Counted from the stretch's first letter, positions 43,977-53,793 are shown. The stretch: 64,000 nt of DNA from Rhodovulum sp. (GCA_002706605.1 PALT01000024.1:62001-126000); one strand, 5' to 3'. The notes: generated from the sequence alone by a model not told the origin. Numbers and translations are program-made.

Positions 43977-45230
43977 ATGACCTACCACCCCAAATCCGAC
44001 TTTCTGCGTGTGATGATCGAACGCGGCTTTCTCGCCGACTGCACCGATTATCAAGCGCTCGACGAGGCGCTGATCAACGGGGTTGTACCGGCCTATATCG
44101 GCTTTGACGCAACCGCGAAATCGCTGCACGTCGGCAGCCTGATCCAGATCATGATGCTGCGCTGGTTGCAGAAAACCGGCCACAAACCGATCACCCTGAT
44201 GGGCGGCGGCACGACCAAGGTGGGCGATCCGTCCTTCCGCGCCGACGAACGCCCCCTGCTGACCGAAGCCCAGATCGACGACAACATCGACGGCATCAAA
44301 CAGGTCTTTGCGAAATACGTGACCTATGGTGACGGGCCGACCGACGCCTTGATGCTTAACAACGCCGAATGGCTGGACGGTCTGAACTACCTCGAATTCC
44401 TGCGCGACATCGGGCGGCACTTCAGTGTGAACCGCATGCTGTCGTTTGAATCGGTGAAATCGCGTCTGGACCGCGAACAATCGCTGTCCTTCCTCGAATT
44501 CAACTACATGATCCTACAGGCCTACGACTTCCTCGAACTGAACCGCCGCTATGGCTGTCTGCTGCAAATGGGCGGCAGCGATCAGTGGGGCAATATCGTC
44601 AACGGCATCGACCTGACCCGCCGCGTGCTGGATCACGAGATTTACGGCCTAACCTCGCCCCTCTTGACCACCAGCGACGGCAAAAAAATGGGCAAATCCG
44701 CCGATGGCGCGGTCTGGCTGAACGCCGAAATGCGCGCGCCCTATGAATTCTGGCAGTTCTGGCGCAACACGACGGATGCGGACGTGGGCCGGTTCCTGAA
44801 ACTCTACACCGAACTGCCGGTTGAGGAATGCGACCGCCTTGGCGCGCTTGAGGGATCCGAGATCAACGCCGCAAAAATCATCCTCGCCAATGAGGTGACA
44901 ACCCTCTGCCACGGGGCCGAGGCCGCTGCCGCCGCCGAGGCCACTGCGCGCGAAGTCTTTGAAAAGGGCGGCGTCGGCGACGACCTACCGACCCTGACCC
45001 TGCCCGCAGGGGACATCGGCGACGGCATCTCGCTGGCGCAACTCGTGGTCCGCTCGGGCCTCGCGAAATCCGGCAAGGACGGCAAACGCCTGATCACCGA
45101 CGGCGCATTGCGCGTGAACGACGACCCCTGCAACGATCCGGGCCGTCTGTTCTCCGCCGCCGATCTGGCCGAACCGGTTAAACTCAGCGCCGGCAAAAAA
45201 CGTCACGCCCTGATCACTCTGGGCGACTGA
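43977..45230 (+). CDS. tyrS: Tyrosyl-tRNA synthetase
   Basis: Class I synthetase of 417 residues. The HIGH-like site is [10 protein letters not shown] after YIGFDATA; the tyrosine pocket is in [35 protein letters not shown]; the second motif reads KKMGKSADG (KMSKS with Gly). A C-terminal S4 RNA-binding domain ([22 protein letters not shown]) is present. Followed by a repeat element and a bidirectional terminator shared with the convergent cyclophilin genes. Confidence 0.95.
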   Translation: MTYHPKSDFLRVMIERGFLADCTDYQALDEALINGVVPAYIGFDATAKSLHVGSLIQIMMLRWLQKTGHKPITLMGGGTTKVGDPSFRADERPLLTEAQIDDNIDGIKQVFAKYVTYGDGPTDALMLNNAEWLDGLNYLEFLRDIGRHFSVNRMLSFESVKSRLDREQSLSFLEFNYMILQAYDFLELNRRYGCLLQMGGSDQWGNIVNGIDLTRRVLDHEIYGLTSPLLTTSDGKKMGKSADGAVWLNAEMRAPYEFWQFWRNTTDADVGRFLKLYTELPVEECDRLGALEGSEINAAKIILANEVTTLCHGAEAAAAAEATAREVFEKGGVGDDLPTLTLPAGDIGDGISLAQLVVRSGLAKSGKDGKRLITDGALRVNDDPCNDPGRLFSAADLAEPVKLSAGKKRHALITLGD

Positions 45231-45233
45231 CCT

Positions 45234-45270
45234 CTTCAGCTTGGTAAAAATACTCTCGCCGAAGGCGTCC
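45234..45270. repeat. Intergenic repeat, copy B
   Basis: CTTCAGCTTGGTAAAAATAC then TCTCGCCGAAGGCGTCC, nearly identical to copy C at 49474-49510 (differences at about six positions). Starts 4 nt after the tyrS stop. Confidence 0.6.
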
Positions 45271-45285
45271 TGACCCAGACATCAA

Positions 45286-45320
45286 AAAACCCCGCCGGAT
45301 AACGCGTCCGGCGGGGTTTT
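45286..45320. terminator. Bidirectional terminator between tyrS and the cyclophilin genes
   Basis: Perfect 14-bp stem AAAACCCCGCCGGA / TCCGGCGGGGTTTT with a 7-nt loop; A-rich on the left and T-rich on the right, so effective on both strands. Confidence 0.93.
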
Positions 45321-45344
45321 CACATCTTTCATCGGCGACGGGGA

Positions 45345-45902
45345 TCAGTCGATCACGCGCACCGTTTCCATCACATCGGGCTGGCCGATGACCTCACCGT
45401 TGCGGCCTGCGCCCTTTTTGATGGCGTCAACCACATCCATGCCCTCGGTCACCTGACCGACGACCGTATAGGCCCCGTTCAGATGCGGCGCGGGGGCGAA
45501 CATGATGAAGAACTGGCTGTTGGCCGAGTTCGGGTTGGCCGAACGCGCCATGCCAACCACACCGCGCTCATAGTTGAAATCGCTGAACTCGGCGGGCAGG
45601 TCGGGGCGGTCCGACCCACCGGTGCCGGCCAGACGCATGTCCTGACCGATGCGACCATGCTCAACATCGCCGGTTTGCGCCATGAACCCGGGGATCACGC
45701 GGTGAAAGACAACGCCGTCATACTGACCGTCGGCGGCAAGCGCGGTGATCTGCTCAACATGCTGGGGGGCCAGGTCCTCGAACAGATCGACGGTGATGAC
45801 GCCATTGGCCTCGCCCGAAACGGTGATCTCCAGACCGGTCGCGGCGGCGGCCCCCGCGCTTAGGCCCAGTGCGGCAATCGCCGCGGACAAAAGCTTAGAC
45901 AT
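45345..45902 (-). CDS. Exported cyclophilin-type peptidyl-prolyl isomerase
   Basis: PPIase of 185 residues with a signal peptide (SAAIAALGLSAGAAAA, cleavage near residue 21), so periplasmic. The cyclophilin core shows VVFHRVIPGFMAQTGD (catalytic Arg), GVVGMARSANPNSANSQFF and AYTVVGQVTEGMDVVDAI. Helps folding of exported proteins. Its start lies inside the last codons of the upstream cytoplasmic paralogue (8-nt overlap), indicating tandem duplication and coupled expression. Confidence 0.92.
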   Translation of the reverse strand: MSKLLSAAIAALGLSAGAAAATGLEITVSGEANGVITVDLFEDLAPQHVEQITALAADGQYDGVVFHRVIPGFMAQTGDVEHGRIGQDMRLAGTGGSDRPDLPAEFSDFNYERGVVGMARSANPNSANSQFFIMFAPAPHLNGAYTVVGQVTEGMDVVDAIKKGAGRNGEVIGQPDVMETVRVID

Positions 45903-46401
45903 CGGCGGCGACTTTCATGCTGATCATCTGATCGGGGTACATCGGCGGTTCACCACGGGTGATCGCATCGACATGCTCCATGCCCTCAACCACGCGGCCA
46001 TAGACCGTGTATTGACCGTTCAGGAAATGGTTGTCGTTGAAGTTGATGAAGAACTGGCTGTTGGCCGAGTTCGGGTTGGCCGAGCGCGCCGCGCCAAGGG
46101 TACCACGATCATGGGGCAGTTTCGAGAACTCGGCGGGCAGATCGGGCAGGTCCGACCCGCCGGTGCCTGCACGGCGCAGATCACCACCCTTGTCCAGCAC
46201 ACCGTGCTCGACATCGCCCGTCTGGGCCATAAAGCTGTCGATCACGCGGTGAAACACAACGCCGTCGTATTTCCCGGCGCGGGCCAGTTCTTTCATCCGC
46301 TCACAATGTTTCGGTGCCACGTCGGGCAGCAGTTCGATGACAACATTGCCGTCTTTCAGCTCGATGATGATGGTGTTTTCGGGATCTTTGATATCGGCCA
46401 T
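45895..46401 (-). CDS. Cytoplasmic cyclophilin-type peptidyl-prolyl isomerase
   Basis: PPIase of 168 residues without signal peptide. Core motifs parallel the exported paralogue: VVFHRVIDSFMAQTGD, TLGAARSANPNSANSQFFI and QYTVYGRVVEGMEHVDAI. An extra loop (HGVLDKGGDLRRAGTGGS) is shared by both proteins in different length. First gene of the pair; divergent from pgk over a 136-bp region. Confidence 0.92.
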   Translation of the reverse strand: MADIKDPENTIIIELKDGNVVIELLPDVAPKHCERMKELARAGKYDGVVFHRVIDSFMAQTGDVEHGVLDKGGDLRRAGTGGSDLPDLPAEFSKLPHDRGTLGAARSANPNSANSQFFINFNDNHFLNGQYTVYGRVVEGMEHVDAITRGEPPMYPDQMISMKVAADV

Positions 46402-46480
46402 CTGCCGGTCCTCCTGTTCGATTTGGCCGAACCCTACTTGGCCCCACAGCCAAAGAAAAGGCCGAACCGCAGAGGACAGG

Positions 46481-46509
46481 TTGACGCGCCCCGCCCCTCA
46501 GGGTGTAAA
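46481..46509 (+). promoter_or_regulatory. Putative pgk promoter
   Basis: TTGACG (46481-46486), 17-bp spacer, TGTAAA (46504-46509), 28 bp before ATG 46538; the -35 box matches sigma-70 consensus at five positions, the -10 at four. Confidence 0.45.
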
Positions 46510-46537
46510 GACCCTATACAGCCTTAGGTAGGAGCGG

Positions 46538-47719
46538 ATGATGGCGTGGAAAACCCTTGATGACATGGATATGGCGGACAAGATCGTTCTGGTGCGCGTG
46601 GATATCAACGTGCCCGTCGACAATGGTCAGGTGACCGACGACACCCGCATCCAACGCATCATCCCCACCCTGCGCGATATTCTGGCCGCCGGTGGCACGC
46701 CGGTCCTGCTGGCGCATTTCGGTCGTCCCAAGGGTCAGGTCGTGCCGGACATGTCGCTGCGCATCACCCTGCCCGCGCTTGAGGCCGCTCTGGGCCAGAG
46801 CGTCACCTTTATCGAAACGCCCGACCGCGCCACGCTGGACGCCCTGCCCAAGGGCTCGGTCGTTCTGGTTGAGAACACCCGCTTTTCCCCGATGGAGGAA
46901 AAGAACGATCCGAAAATGGCCGAATTTCTGGCCAGCCTCGGCGACATCTATGTCAACGACGCCTTTTCCGCCGCCCACCGCGCCCATGCCTCGACCGAGG
47001 GCGTTGCGCGCCTTTTGCCCGCCGCCGCGGGTCGTTTGATGGCGGCCGAGCTTGAGGCGCTGAACGCCGCCCTTGGCACGCCCAAACGCCCCGTGGTCGC
47101 AGTTGTGGGCGGGGCCAAAGTGTCCACCAAACTGGACCTTCTGGGCAACCTCGTCAGCAAGGTCGACCATCTGGTGATCGGGGGCGGCATGGCCAACACC
47201 TTCCTCGCGGCCCAAGGCATCGACGTCGGCAAATCGCTGGCCGAACATGACATGACCGACACCGCGCGCGACATCCTGACCAAGGCCGCCGACGCGAACT
47301 GCGAAATCATCCTGCCCAGCGACGTTGTTGTCGCCCGAGAGTTCAAGGCGAACGCCGAGAACGAAACCGTGGCCGCCGACGCCTGCCCCGCCGATGCGAT
47401 GATCCTCGACGCAGGTCCCGCCACGGTCGAACGTATCACCAAAACGCTGGCCGGTGCGCAAACGCTGATCTGGAACGGGCCGCTGGGCGCATTTGAAATC
47501 CCGCCGTTTGACGCGGCCACCAATGCCGCCGCCACAGCCGCCGCCGAACTGACCGCCGAGGGCACCCTGATTTCCGTCGCAGGCGGGGGCGATACGGTCG
47601 CCGCGTTGAACGTCGCGGGGGCTGCGGACAAGTTCACCTATATCTCGACCGCTGGCGGTGCTTTCCTTGAATGGATGGAAGGCAAAGACCTGCCCGGCGT
47701 CACTGTTTTGGGCGGCTGA
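46538..47719 (+). CDS. pgk: Phosphoglycerate kinase
   Basis: Glycolytic kinase of 393 residues transferring phosphate from 1,3-bisphosphoglycerate to ADP. Motifs: [16 protein letters not shown] at the N-terminus, [26 protein letters not shown]-type substrate loop ([16 protein letters not shown]), [24 protein letters not shown] and the C-terminal [12 protein letters not shown] second ATG follows the first immediately, so the start may be 46541; TAGGAG serves either. Next gene fba follows after 113 nt. Confidence 0.96.
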   Translation: MMAWKTLDDMDMADKIVLVRVDINVPVDNGQVTDDTRIQRIIPTLRDILAAGGTPVLLAHFGRPKGQVVPDMSLRITLPALEAALGQSVTFIETPDRATLDALPKGSVVLVENTRFSPMEEKNDPKMAEFLASLGDIYVNDAFSAAHRAHASTEGVARLLPAAAGRLMAAELEALNAALGTPKRPVVAVVGGAKVSTKLDLLGNLVSKVDHLVIGGGMANTFLAAQGIDVGKSLAEHDMTDTARDILTKAADANCEIILPSDVVVAREFKANAENETVAADACPADAMILDAGPATVERITKTLAGAQTLIWNGPLGAFEIPPFDAATNAAATAAAELTAEGTLISVAGGGDTVAALNVAGAADKFTYISTAGGAFLEWMEGKDLPGVTVLGG

Positions 47720-47746
47720 TCGGCAAAACACCCCACACATGAACGA

Positions 47747-47757
47747 GTTAGCGCAAC
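47747..47757. promoter_or_regulatory. TTAGCG-type element upstream of fba
   Basis: GTTAGCGCAAC, resembling the GTTAGCG half of LacI-family palindromes and the eno site, 76 bp before the fba start. Single weakly symmetric copy, so tentative. Confidence 0.3.
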
Positions 47758-47832
47758 CACATTTGCGCCCCCCGTTCAGAGCGCATATCAACCGGGGCAA
47801 CACGAAACCCCGACAGTACACAGGACATAGAC

Positions 47833-48726
47833 ATGCCCAACCCAGACCAGTTCAAGCGCGTTTCCGCAGGCCAAGGCTTTATCGCCGCCCTTGATCAGTC
47901 GGGGGGCTCGACCCCCAAGGCCCTGCGCCTCTACGGCGTTGAGGAAAACGAATACTCGGGCGAGGCCGAGATGTTCGACCTGATCCACCAGATGCGCTCG
48001 CGCATCATCAAATCACCCGCCTTTAACGGCGACAAAGTGGTCGGCGCAATCCTGTTCGAAATGACCATGGACCGCGACATCGACGGCACCCCGACCGCCA
48101 CCTACCTCTGGAACGAATGTCAGGTCGTGCCCTTCCTCAAGGTCGACAAGGGCCTCGCGGAGGAAGACGGCGGCGTTCAACTCATGAAACCCATGCCCGA
48201 CCTCGACGCCCTGCTGGACAAGGCCGTCGCCAAAGGCATCTTCGGCACCAAAATGCGCTCGGTCATCTCGGCGGCCAACCCCGAAGGCGTCAAGGCCGTC
48301 GTCGCCCAGCAATTCGAGATCGGCAAACAGATCCTCGCCAAGGGCCTCGTGCCGATCATCGAACCCGAGGTGACGATCACCATCGCGGACAAGGCCGCCG
48401 CCGAAGACCTCCTGCGCGACGCGATCCTCGCCGAACTCGACGCGCTGGCCGAGGATCAGAACATCATGCTGAAACTCTCGCTGCCCGAAAACGACAACCA
48501 GTACAAAGTGCTGGTCGACCACCCCCGCGTGGTCAAACTGGTCGCTCTCTCGGGCGGTTACAGCCGCGAAGAGGCCAACGATAAACTCTCGCGCAACAGC
48601 GGCATGATCGCCTCCTTCTCGCGCGCCCTCACCGAAGGCCTCAGCGCCAAGCAAACCGACGCCGAATTCGACGCGACGCTGGCCGCAACGATCGACACGA
48701 TCTATCAGGCCTCGATCGCGGGCTAA
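47833..48726 (+). CDS. fba: Class I fructose-bisphosphate aldolase
   Basis: Schiff-base aldolase of 297 residues splitting fructose-1,6-bisphosphate to triose phosphates. Features: ALDQSGGSTPKALRLYG at the N-terminus, FEMTMDRDIDGTP, the long barrel strand VPFLKVDKGLAEEDGGVQLM with a candidate active Lys, LVPIIEPEV and VKLVALSGGYSREEAN. This short bacterial class I type is distinct from the zinc class II Fba. It is separate from pgk by 113 nt and ends at a strong terminator. Confidence 0.93.
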   Translation: MPNPDQFKRVSAGQGFIAALDQSGGSTPKALRLYGVEENEYSGEAEMFDLIHQMRSRIIKSPAFNGDKVVGAILFEMTMDRDIDGTPTATYLWNECQVVPFLKVDKGLAEEDGGVQLMKPMPDLDALLDKAVAKGIFGTKMRSVISAANPEGVKAVVAQQFEIGKQILAKGLVPIIEPEVTITIADKAAAEDLLRDAILAELDALAEDQNIMLKLSLPENDNQYKVLVDHPRVVKLVALSGGYSREEANDKLSRNSGMIASFSRALTEGLSAKQTDAEFDATLAATIDTIYQASIAG

Positions 48727-48733
48727 ATAAATC

Positions 48734-48763
48734 GGGCGGCGCATCCATCTGCGCCGCCCTTTT
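48734..48763 (+). terminator. Terminator of fba
   Basis: GGGCGGCGCA / TGCGCCGCCC stem of 10 bp with a 6-nt loop, followed by TTTTC, 7 nt after the stop. Confidence 0.9.
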
Positions 48764-48787
48764 CATCTTGGCATAAATACTAATGCC
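48764..48787. repeat. Intergenic repeat, partial copy D
   Basis: CATCTTGGCATAAATACTAA then TGCC matches the left half (CTTGG...AAATACT) of copies B and C, directly behind the fba terminator. Confidence 0.4.
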
Positions 48788-48804
48788 ACCCGATGAGGTC
48801 CCCC

Positions 48805-49470
48805 ATGCGTCCGACCGTCCTGCTCCCGCTTCTGCTCGCATGGATCTCCGCATGGCTGCCGAGCGCACCTGACCTCAAGACCCTTGCACTTGCCGCCCTC
48901 GCGCTCACCCTACCGTGGCTTGCTTTGCGCGGCGCCCCGCGCCCCAAAACGGCACGTTTCCTCAGCATCCTCGCCCTTCTGCCGCTCCTCGCATGTGCCC
49001 TCTTCGCCGCCGCGGCATTCCTGTCCGGCCCGACGCCCTACGGAACGCTCATCCTCTTCACCGGCGCCAACCTCTCGGCCTACGCGCTCTTCCTCGCCCG
49101 TCTCCTGACCCCGACACCGCGCCTCACCACCCCCATCACGCTTCTCCTCGCCCTCACCGCTTGGTCCTGGGGCTCGGCACTGGCCATGGCGACACATCGC
49201 GGCGCCGAACCAACGGACGCCCCCACCTGCATCCTCGCCGCGACCACGCCCTCACCCGACAGCTACACCCGCGCCCTCACCTCCCTCTGGGACATGCGCC
49301 TGCCCGCTTTTCACGCCACCTCCGGTCGCAAGCTCCTATTCACCTACCACGCGCTCCTGATCGTCGAGGGGCCAACGCCCACCGTCTACAACTGGTCCAA
49401 ACTCAAACTCCGCTTTGACCCGCTCGACCTGACCCGCAACCCCTATCAACCGACCACCTGCCCGCGCTGA
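48805..49470 (+). CDS. Membrane protein of unknown function
   Basis: Protein of 221 residues with about four hydrophobic helices in the first 140 residues (leucine/alanine-rich, e.g. LSILALLPLLACALFAAAAFL and LTTPITLLLALTAWSWG), then a soluble C-terminal part of ~85 residues (VYNWSKLKLRFDPLDLTRNP). Leucine codons are dominated by CTC, more than in neighbouring genes. No family recognised. Two starts are possible; ATG 48805 has GAGG at suitable spacing and is preferred over ATG 48793. Confidence 0.5.
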   Translation: MRPTVLLPLLLAWISAWLPSAPDLKTLALAALALTLPWLALRGAPRPKTARFLSILALLPLLACALFAAAAFLSGPTPYGTLILFTGANLSAYALFLARLLTPTPRLTTPITLLLALTAWSWGSALAMATHRGAEPTDAPTCILAATTPSPDSYTRALTSLWDMRLPAFHATSGRKLLFTYHALLIVEGPTPTVYNWSKLKLRFDPLDLTRNPYQPTTCPR

Positions 49471-49473
49471 CCC

Positions 49474-49510
49474 CTTCAGCTTGGCCCAAATACTCGCGCC
49501 GCAGGCGTCC
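49474..49510. repeat. Intergenic repeat, copy C
   Basis: CTTCAGCTTGGCCCAAATAC then TCGCGCCGCAGGCGTCC; best match to copy B. Starts 4 nt after the stop of the membrane-protein gene, the same placement as copy B after tyrS. Confidence 0.6.
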
Positions 49511-49635
49511 CGCCCTCTCCGCCCGCGCCTCACCTAAATTTTCATGTGAAATCCGTCGATTGGGGATTCCCTTCCCGAATCGTCTGTGTCAGAATCACCC
49601 TACCGCCCGCCAGAGGCGGATCAGAGGCAGTGTTC

Positions 49636-49938
49636 ATGAGTAGACCCCGCAGTAAACCAGCCTACGGTGTCATCGTCTATTCGGCGGTGGCCTTTGCGCT
49701 TGCGGCGTACTTTACCTTTGCGGCTGTACAGGGCGATTACGGCCTGTTCAGCCGCATCCAGGTAGAGGCCGAGGTCGACGACCTGACCGTAGAACGCGAC
49801 CGCCTTGCCGATCAGGTCGCGCAGATCCGCAACAAAACCCGCCGCCTGTCCGACGACTATCTGGACCTCGACCTGCTGGACGAACAGGCCCGCAAGGTGC
49901 TTGGCCTGCTGCGCAGCGACGAAATCGTCATCCGTTAA
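49636..49938 (+). CDS. ftsB: Cell division protein FtsB-like (septum formation initiator)
   Basis: Bitopic protein of 100 residues: short cytoplasmic start, one transmembrane helix (VIVYSAVAFALAAYFTFAAV, ~12-31), then a periplasmic coiled coil (IQVEAEVDDLTVERDRLADQVAQIR, ~41-65) and a conserved tail DLLDEQARKVLGLLRSDEIVI. It fits FtsB/DivIC of the divisome. ATG 49636 is chosen because upstream codons lack family similarity. ftsB next to pdhA is a common alphaproteobacterial arrangement. Confidence 0.85.
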   Translation: MSRPRSKPAYGVIVYSAVAFALAAYFTFAAVQGDYGLFSRIQVEAEVDDLTVERDRLADQVAQIRNKTRRLSDDYLDLDLLDEQARKVLGLLRSDEIVIR

Positions 49939-49947
49939 ACGCTAAAC
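49934..49947. promoter_or_regulatory. TTAGCG-type element at the ftsB end, upstream of pdhA
   Basis: The minus strand reads GTTTAGCGTTTAAC, close to the TTTAGCGCTAAA-style operators of LacI-type central-carbon regulators (two mismatches). It overlaps the ftsB stop and lies 109 bp before pdhA. Confidence 0.3.
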
Positions 49948-50011
49948 TGTCGCCCACATTCCCGTGGCACAAGAAGACACTCGCAATCCGTCTCCTGATT
50001 TGGTAGGAATG

Positions 50012-50025
50012 GTTTAATATTAAAC
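50012..50025. promoter_or_regulatory. 14-bp palindrome upstream of pdhA
   Basis: GTTTAATATTAAAC is a perfect palindrome centred ~37 bp before ATG 50056, in an AT-rich pocket. Its position suits an operator overlapping the -10 region of the pdhABC promoter. Confidence 0.5.
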
Positions 50026-50055
50026 TATCCCAATCCCCAAACGGGAGACCGCCCT

Positions 50056-51066
50056 ATGGCCACGCGAAAAACCGCTTCAAAACCAAATACTTCCAAAGAA
50101 GAACTGCTTAGCTATTACCGTGAAATGCTGTTGATCCGGCGATTCGAGGAAAAGGCAGGCCAATTGTACGGCATGGGCCTGATCGGCGGCTTCTGTCACC
50201 TTTACATCGGCCAAGAGGCCGTCGTCGTCGGTCTTGAGGCCGCCGCCGAAGAAGGCGACAAGCGCGTCACCTCTTACCGTGACCACGGCCATATGCTGGC
50301 CTGTGGGATGGACCCCAAGGGCGTCATGGCCGAGCTGACCGGTCGCGAAGGCGGCTATTCCAAAGGCAAGGGCGGCTCGATGCACATGTTCAGCCGCGAA
50401 AAGCACTTCTACGGCGGCCACGGCATCGTAGGCGCGCAGGTCCCGATTGGCGCGGGCCTCGCCTTTGCCGACAAATACAAAGACAACAAGCGCGTGACCT
50501 TCGCCTATTTCGGTGATGGCGCAGCCAACCAAGGTCAGGTCTATGAGACCTACAACATGGCCGAGCTTTGGGACCTGCCGGTCATCTTTGTGATCGAGAA
50601 CAACCAATACGCCATGGGCACCAGTGTTCAGCGCTCGACCAAATCCCCGTCCCTGTGGGAACGCGGTGCCGCCTACGGCATCAAGGGCGAAGAGGTCGAC
50701 GGCATGGACGTTCTGGCCGTCAAAGCCGCCGGTGAAAAGGCCGTCGCCCACTGCCGCGCGGGCAAAGGCCCCTATATTCTGGAAATGAAAACATACCGTT
50801 ATCGCGGCCACTCGATGTCGGACCCCGCGAAATACCGCACCCGCGAAGAGGTCCAGAAGATGCGCGAAGAGCGCGACGCGATCGAACATGTGCGTGAGAT
50901 GCTGCTCTCGGGCAAACACGCCTCCGAGGACGAACTCAAAGCGATCGACAAAGAGATCAAAGAGATCGTCAACGAGTCCGCAGAATTCTCGAAAATCAGC
51001 CCCGAACCGGCGCTCGAGGAACTCTGGACCGACATTTACGCCACCGAAGTGCCGCAAGACGCCTGA
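50056..51066 (+). CDS. pdhA: Pyruvate dehydrogenase E1 component, alpha subunit
   Basis: Thiamine-diphosphate-dependent E1 alpha, 336 residues, forming an alpha2beta2 E1 with PdhB to decarboxylate pyruvate. Signatures: [18 protein letters not shown] near the start, [12 protein letters not shown], the ThDP-binding motif from [14 protein letters not shown] to [12 protein letters not shown] and the phosphorylation-loop-like [26 protein letters not shown] precedes the ATG. First gene of pdhABC; 23 nt to pdhB. Confidence 0.95.
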   Translation: MATRKTASKPNTSKEELLSYYREMLLIRRFEEKAGQLYGMGLIGGFCHLYIGQEAVVVGLEAAAEEGDKRVTSYRDHGHMLACGMDPKGVMAELTGREGGYSKGKGGSMHMFSREKHFYGGHGIVGAQVPIGAGLAFADKYKDNKRVTFAYFGDGAANQGQVYETYNMAELWDLPVIFVIENNQYAMGTSVQRSTKSPSLWERGAAYGIKGEEVDGMDVLAVKAAGEKAVAHCRAGKGPYILEMKTYRYRGHSMSDPAKYRTREEVQKMREERDAIEHVREMLLSGKHASEDELKAIDKEIKEIVNESAEFSKISPEPALEELWTDIYATEVPQDA

Positions 51067-51089
51067 GACCCGAGGGAGAGAGACGAACA

Positions 51090-52451
51090 ATGGCTACCCA
51101 AGTACTAATGCCCGCCCTGTCCCCCACCATGGAGGAAGGCACGCTTGCCAAATGGCTGGTCAAAGAGGGCGATACCGTATCGTCCGGTGACATTCTGGCC
51201 GAGATTGAAACCGACAAGGCGACCATGGAATTCGAAGCCGTCGATGAAGGGATCGTTGGCAAAATCCTGATCGCTGAAGGCACCGAAGGTGTCGCCGTGA
51301 ACACGCCCATCGCCGTTCTCATCGAAGAAGGCGAAAGCGTCGATGACGCCGCCGCAGAGCCTGCCGCCGCTGCCCCCGCTGCGGCCGAGGCCCCCGCGCC
51401 TGCCACTGTGGCCGCTGCCCCCGCCGCGCCGGTCGTCGATGAGACGCCCGATTGGCCCGAAGGCACGGAAATGAAAACCAGCACCGTGCGCGAAGCCCTG
51501 CGCGACGCCATGGCCGAGGAAATGCGCCGCGACGACGACGTGTTCCTGATGGGTGAAGAGGTCGCCGAATACCAAGGCGCCTACAAGATTTCCCAAGGTC
51601 TGCTGGATGAATTCGGCGCGAAACGCGTGATCGACACCCCGATCACCGAACACGGCTTTGCCGGTATCGCCGTGGGCGCGGCCTTTGGCGGTCTGCGTCC
51701 CATCGTGGAATTCATGACCTTCAACTTCGCGATGCAGGCGATTGACCACATCATCAACTCGGCGGCCAAGACGCTTTATATGTCGGGCGGCCAGATGGGT
51801 TCTCCCATCGTGTTCCGTGGCCCGAACGGCGCCGCCGCACGCGTGGGTGCCCAGCACAGCCAAGACTACGCCGCATGGTACGCCCAAATCCCGGGCCTCA
51901 AGGTCGTTCAGCCCTATTCGGCGGCTGACGCCAAGGGTCTGCTGAAACAGGCGATCCGTGATCCGAACCCCGTGATCTTCCTCGAAAACGAGATCCTCTA
52001 CGGCAAAAGCTTTGAAGTCCCCGTGCTCGACGATTTCACCATTCCCTTCGGCAAGGCCAAAGTCTGTCGCACGGGTGAGGACGTGACCATCGTCTCCTTC
52101 GGCATCGGCATGACCTACGCGCTTGAGGCGGCTGAACAACTGGCCAAAGACGGCATCAGCGCCGAGGTCATCGATCTGCGTACCCTGCGCCCGATCGACT
52201 ATGACACGGTGATCAAATCGGTGATGAAAACCAACCGCTGTATCACCGTCGAAGAGGGCTTCCCGGTCTGCTCGATCGGCAACCACCTGTCGGCCTACAT
52301 CATGACCAATGCGTTTGATTACCTCGACGCACCGGTCCTGAACTGCACCGGCAAGGACGTCCCGATGCCCTATGCCGCCAACCTCGAAAAACTGGCGCTC
52401 GTGACCACCAAAGAGGTCATCGACGCGGTCAAAGCCGTCACCTATCGCTAA
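51090..52451 (+). CDS. pdhB: Pyruvate dehydrogenase E1 component, beta subunit with N-terminal lipoyl domain
   Basis: Protein of 453 residues: lipoyl domain (1-~80, lipoylated Lys43 in [11 protein letters not shown]), an Ala/Pro linker (~90-120) and the E1-beta transketolase core (from ~130; [38 protein letters not shown]-terminal [19 protein letters not shown]). A lipoyl domain on E1-beta is known from alphaproteobacteria and absent from E. coli, which has a single-chain E1. The lipoyl segment is almost identical at DNA level to that of pdhC. Confidence 0.95.
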   Translation: MATQVLMPALSPTMEEGTLAKWLVKEGDTVSSGDILAEIETDKATMEFEAVDEGIVGKILIAEGTEGVAVNTPIAVLIEEGESVDDAAAEPAAAAPAAAEAPAPATVAAAPAAPVVDETPDWPEGTEMKTSTVREALRDAMAEEMRRDDDVFLMGEEVAEYQGAYKISQGLLDEFGAKRVIDTPITEHGFAGIAVGAAFGGLRPIVEFMTFNFAMQAIDHIINSAAKTLYMSGGQMGSPIVFRGPNGAAARVGAQHSQDYAAWYAQIPGLKVVQPYSAADAKGLLKQAIRDPNPVIFLENEILYGKSFEVPVLDDFTIPFGKAKVCRTGEDVTIVSFGIGMTYALEAAEQLAKDGISAEVIDLRTLRPIDYDTVIKSVMKTNRCITVEEGFPVCSIGNHLSAYIMTNAFDYLDAPVLNCTGKDVPMPYAANLEKLALVTTKEVIDAVKAVTYR

Positions 52452-52463
52452 GGAGTTCAGCGC

Positions 52464-53774
52464 ATGCCAACAGAAATTCTGATGCCCGCCCTGTCCCCCA
52501 CGATGGAGGAAGGCACGCTCGCAAAATGGCTCGTCAAAGAGGGCGATACCGTATCCTCGGGCGACTTGCTGGCCGAGATCGAAACCGACAAGGCCACGAT
52601 GGAATTCGAGGCCGTGGATGAGGGCGTGATCGGTAAAATCCTGATCCCTGAGGGCTCCGAGGGCGTCAAGGTCAACACCGCCATCGCCGTCCTTCTGGCC
52701 GATGGGGAAACCGCCGATGACATCGGGTCCGCGCCCGCGGCGGCCCCTGCCGCCGCTGCATCGGACGCCGGCGCCGCCGAGGCGCCCAAGGCCGATGCAC
52801 CCGCCCCCGCCGCTGCGCCCGCCGCTCCGGCAACCGGTGACGGCAAACGCGTCTTCGCTTCGCCGCTCGCTCGTCGCATCGCCGCCGACAAGGGCGTCGA
52901 TCTGACCACGCTGACCGGCTCGGGCCCGCATGGCCGCATCGTCAAGGCCGACGTCGAAGGCGCCTCTGCCTCGGCACCGGCCCCCGCTCCGGCGGCAACG
53001 CCCGCTGCGGCCTCTGCCCCTGCGGCGGCTCCGGCACCTGCGTCCCCCTCGGCCGACGCCATCGCCCGCATGTATGAGGGTCGCGAATTCACCGAGGTCA
53101 AACTGGACGGTATGCGCAAAACCATCGCCGCCCGCCTGACCGAGGCCAAACAGACCATCCCGCATTTCTACCTGCGCCGCGATATCAAGCTGGACGCGCT
53201 GCTGAAATTCCGCAGCCAACTCAACAAACAGCTTGAATCGCGTGGCGTGAAACTCTCGGTCAACGACTTCATCATCAAGGCCGTCGCCAACGCCCTGCAA
53301 CAGGTTCCCGACGCCAACGCTGTCTGGGCCGGTGATCGCGTTCTGAAAATGCAGGCCTCGGATGTGGCCGTCGCCGTCGCGATCGAGGGCGGCCTCTTTA
53401 CCCCCGTCCTGCAAGACGCGGATATGAAGTCCCTCTCGGCCCTCTCGGCCCAGATGAAGGACCTCGCCGCGCGCGCCCGTGACCGCAAACTCGCCCCCAA
53501 TGAATATCAGGGCGGCAGCTTTGCAATCTCGAACCTCGGCATGTTCGGCATCGACAACTTCGACGCCATCGTGAACCCGCCACATGCGGGCATTCTGGCC
53601 GTCGGTACCGGCGTCAAGAAACCCGTGGTTGGCGATGATGGCGAACTGGGTGTCGCAACCGTCATGTCCGTCACAATGTCCGTGGATCACCGCGTGATCG
53701 ACGGGGCCCTCGGCGCAGAGCTGCTCGCGGCGATTGTCGAGAACCTCGAAAACCCTGTCGCGATGCTCGCCTGA
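52464..53774 (+). CDS. pdhC: Dihydrolipoamide acetyltransferase (E2) of pyruvate dehydrogenase
   Basis: E2 core of the complex, 436 residues: one lipoyl domain (1-~80, Lys43), Ala/Pro linker, E3-binding domain (~131-168, [17 protein letters not shown] and [13 protein letters not shown]), second Ala/Pro linker and the catalytic acetyltransferase domain (~205-436) with the active-site [14 protein letters not shown]. Passes acetyl groups to CoA. The E3 gene (lpd) is not in the window. Ends at a strong terminator. Confidence 0.95.
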   Translation: MPTEILMPALSPTMEEGTLAKWLVKEGDTVSSGDLLAEIETDKATMEFEAVDEGVIGKILIPEGSEGVKVNTAIAVLLADGETADDIGSAPAAAPAAAASDAGAAEAPKADAPAPAAAPAAPATGDGKRVFASPLARRIAADKGVDLTTLTGSGPHGRIVKADVEGASASAPAPAPAATPAAASAPAAAPAPASPSADAIARMYEGREFTEVKLDGMRKTIAARLTEAKQTIPHFYLRRDIKLDALLKFRSQLNKQLESRGVKLSVNDFIIKAVANALQQVPDANAVWAGDRVLKMQASDVAVAVAIEGGLFTPVLQDADMKSLSALSAQMKDLAARARDRKLAPNEYQGGSFAISNLGMFGIDNFDAIVNPPHAGILAVGTGVKKPVVGDDGELGVATVMSVTMSVDHRVIDGALGAELLAAIVENLENPVAMLA

Positions 53775-53793
53775 GCCGCCAGATAATAAACCG

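Noticed and set aside
49540-49551. TTTCATGTGAAA inverted repeat upstream of ftsB as an operator
   Set aside because: Only 5-bp arms around two bases, too short and AT-simple to support a specific site.
51105-53690. Long minus-strand open frame of 861 codons
   Set aside because: Antisense to pdhB and pdhC; its apparent internal repeats mirror the two lipoyl domains and Ala/Pro linkers of the real genes.
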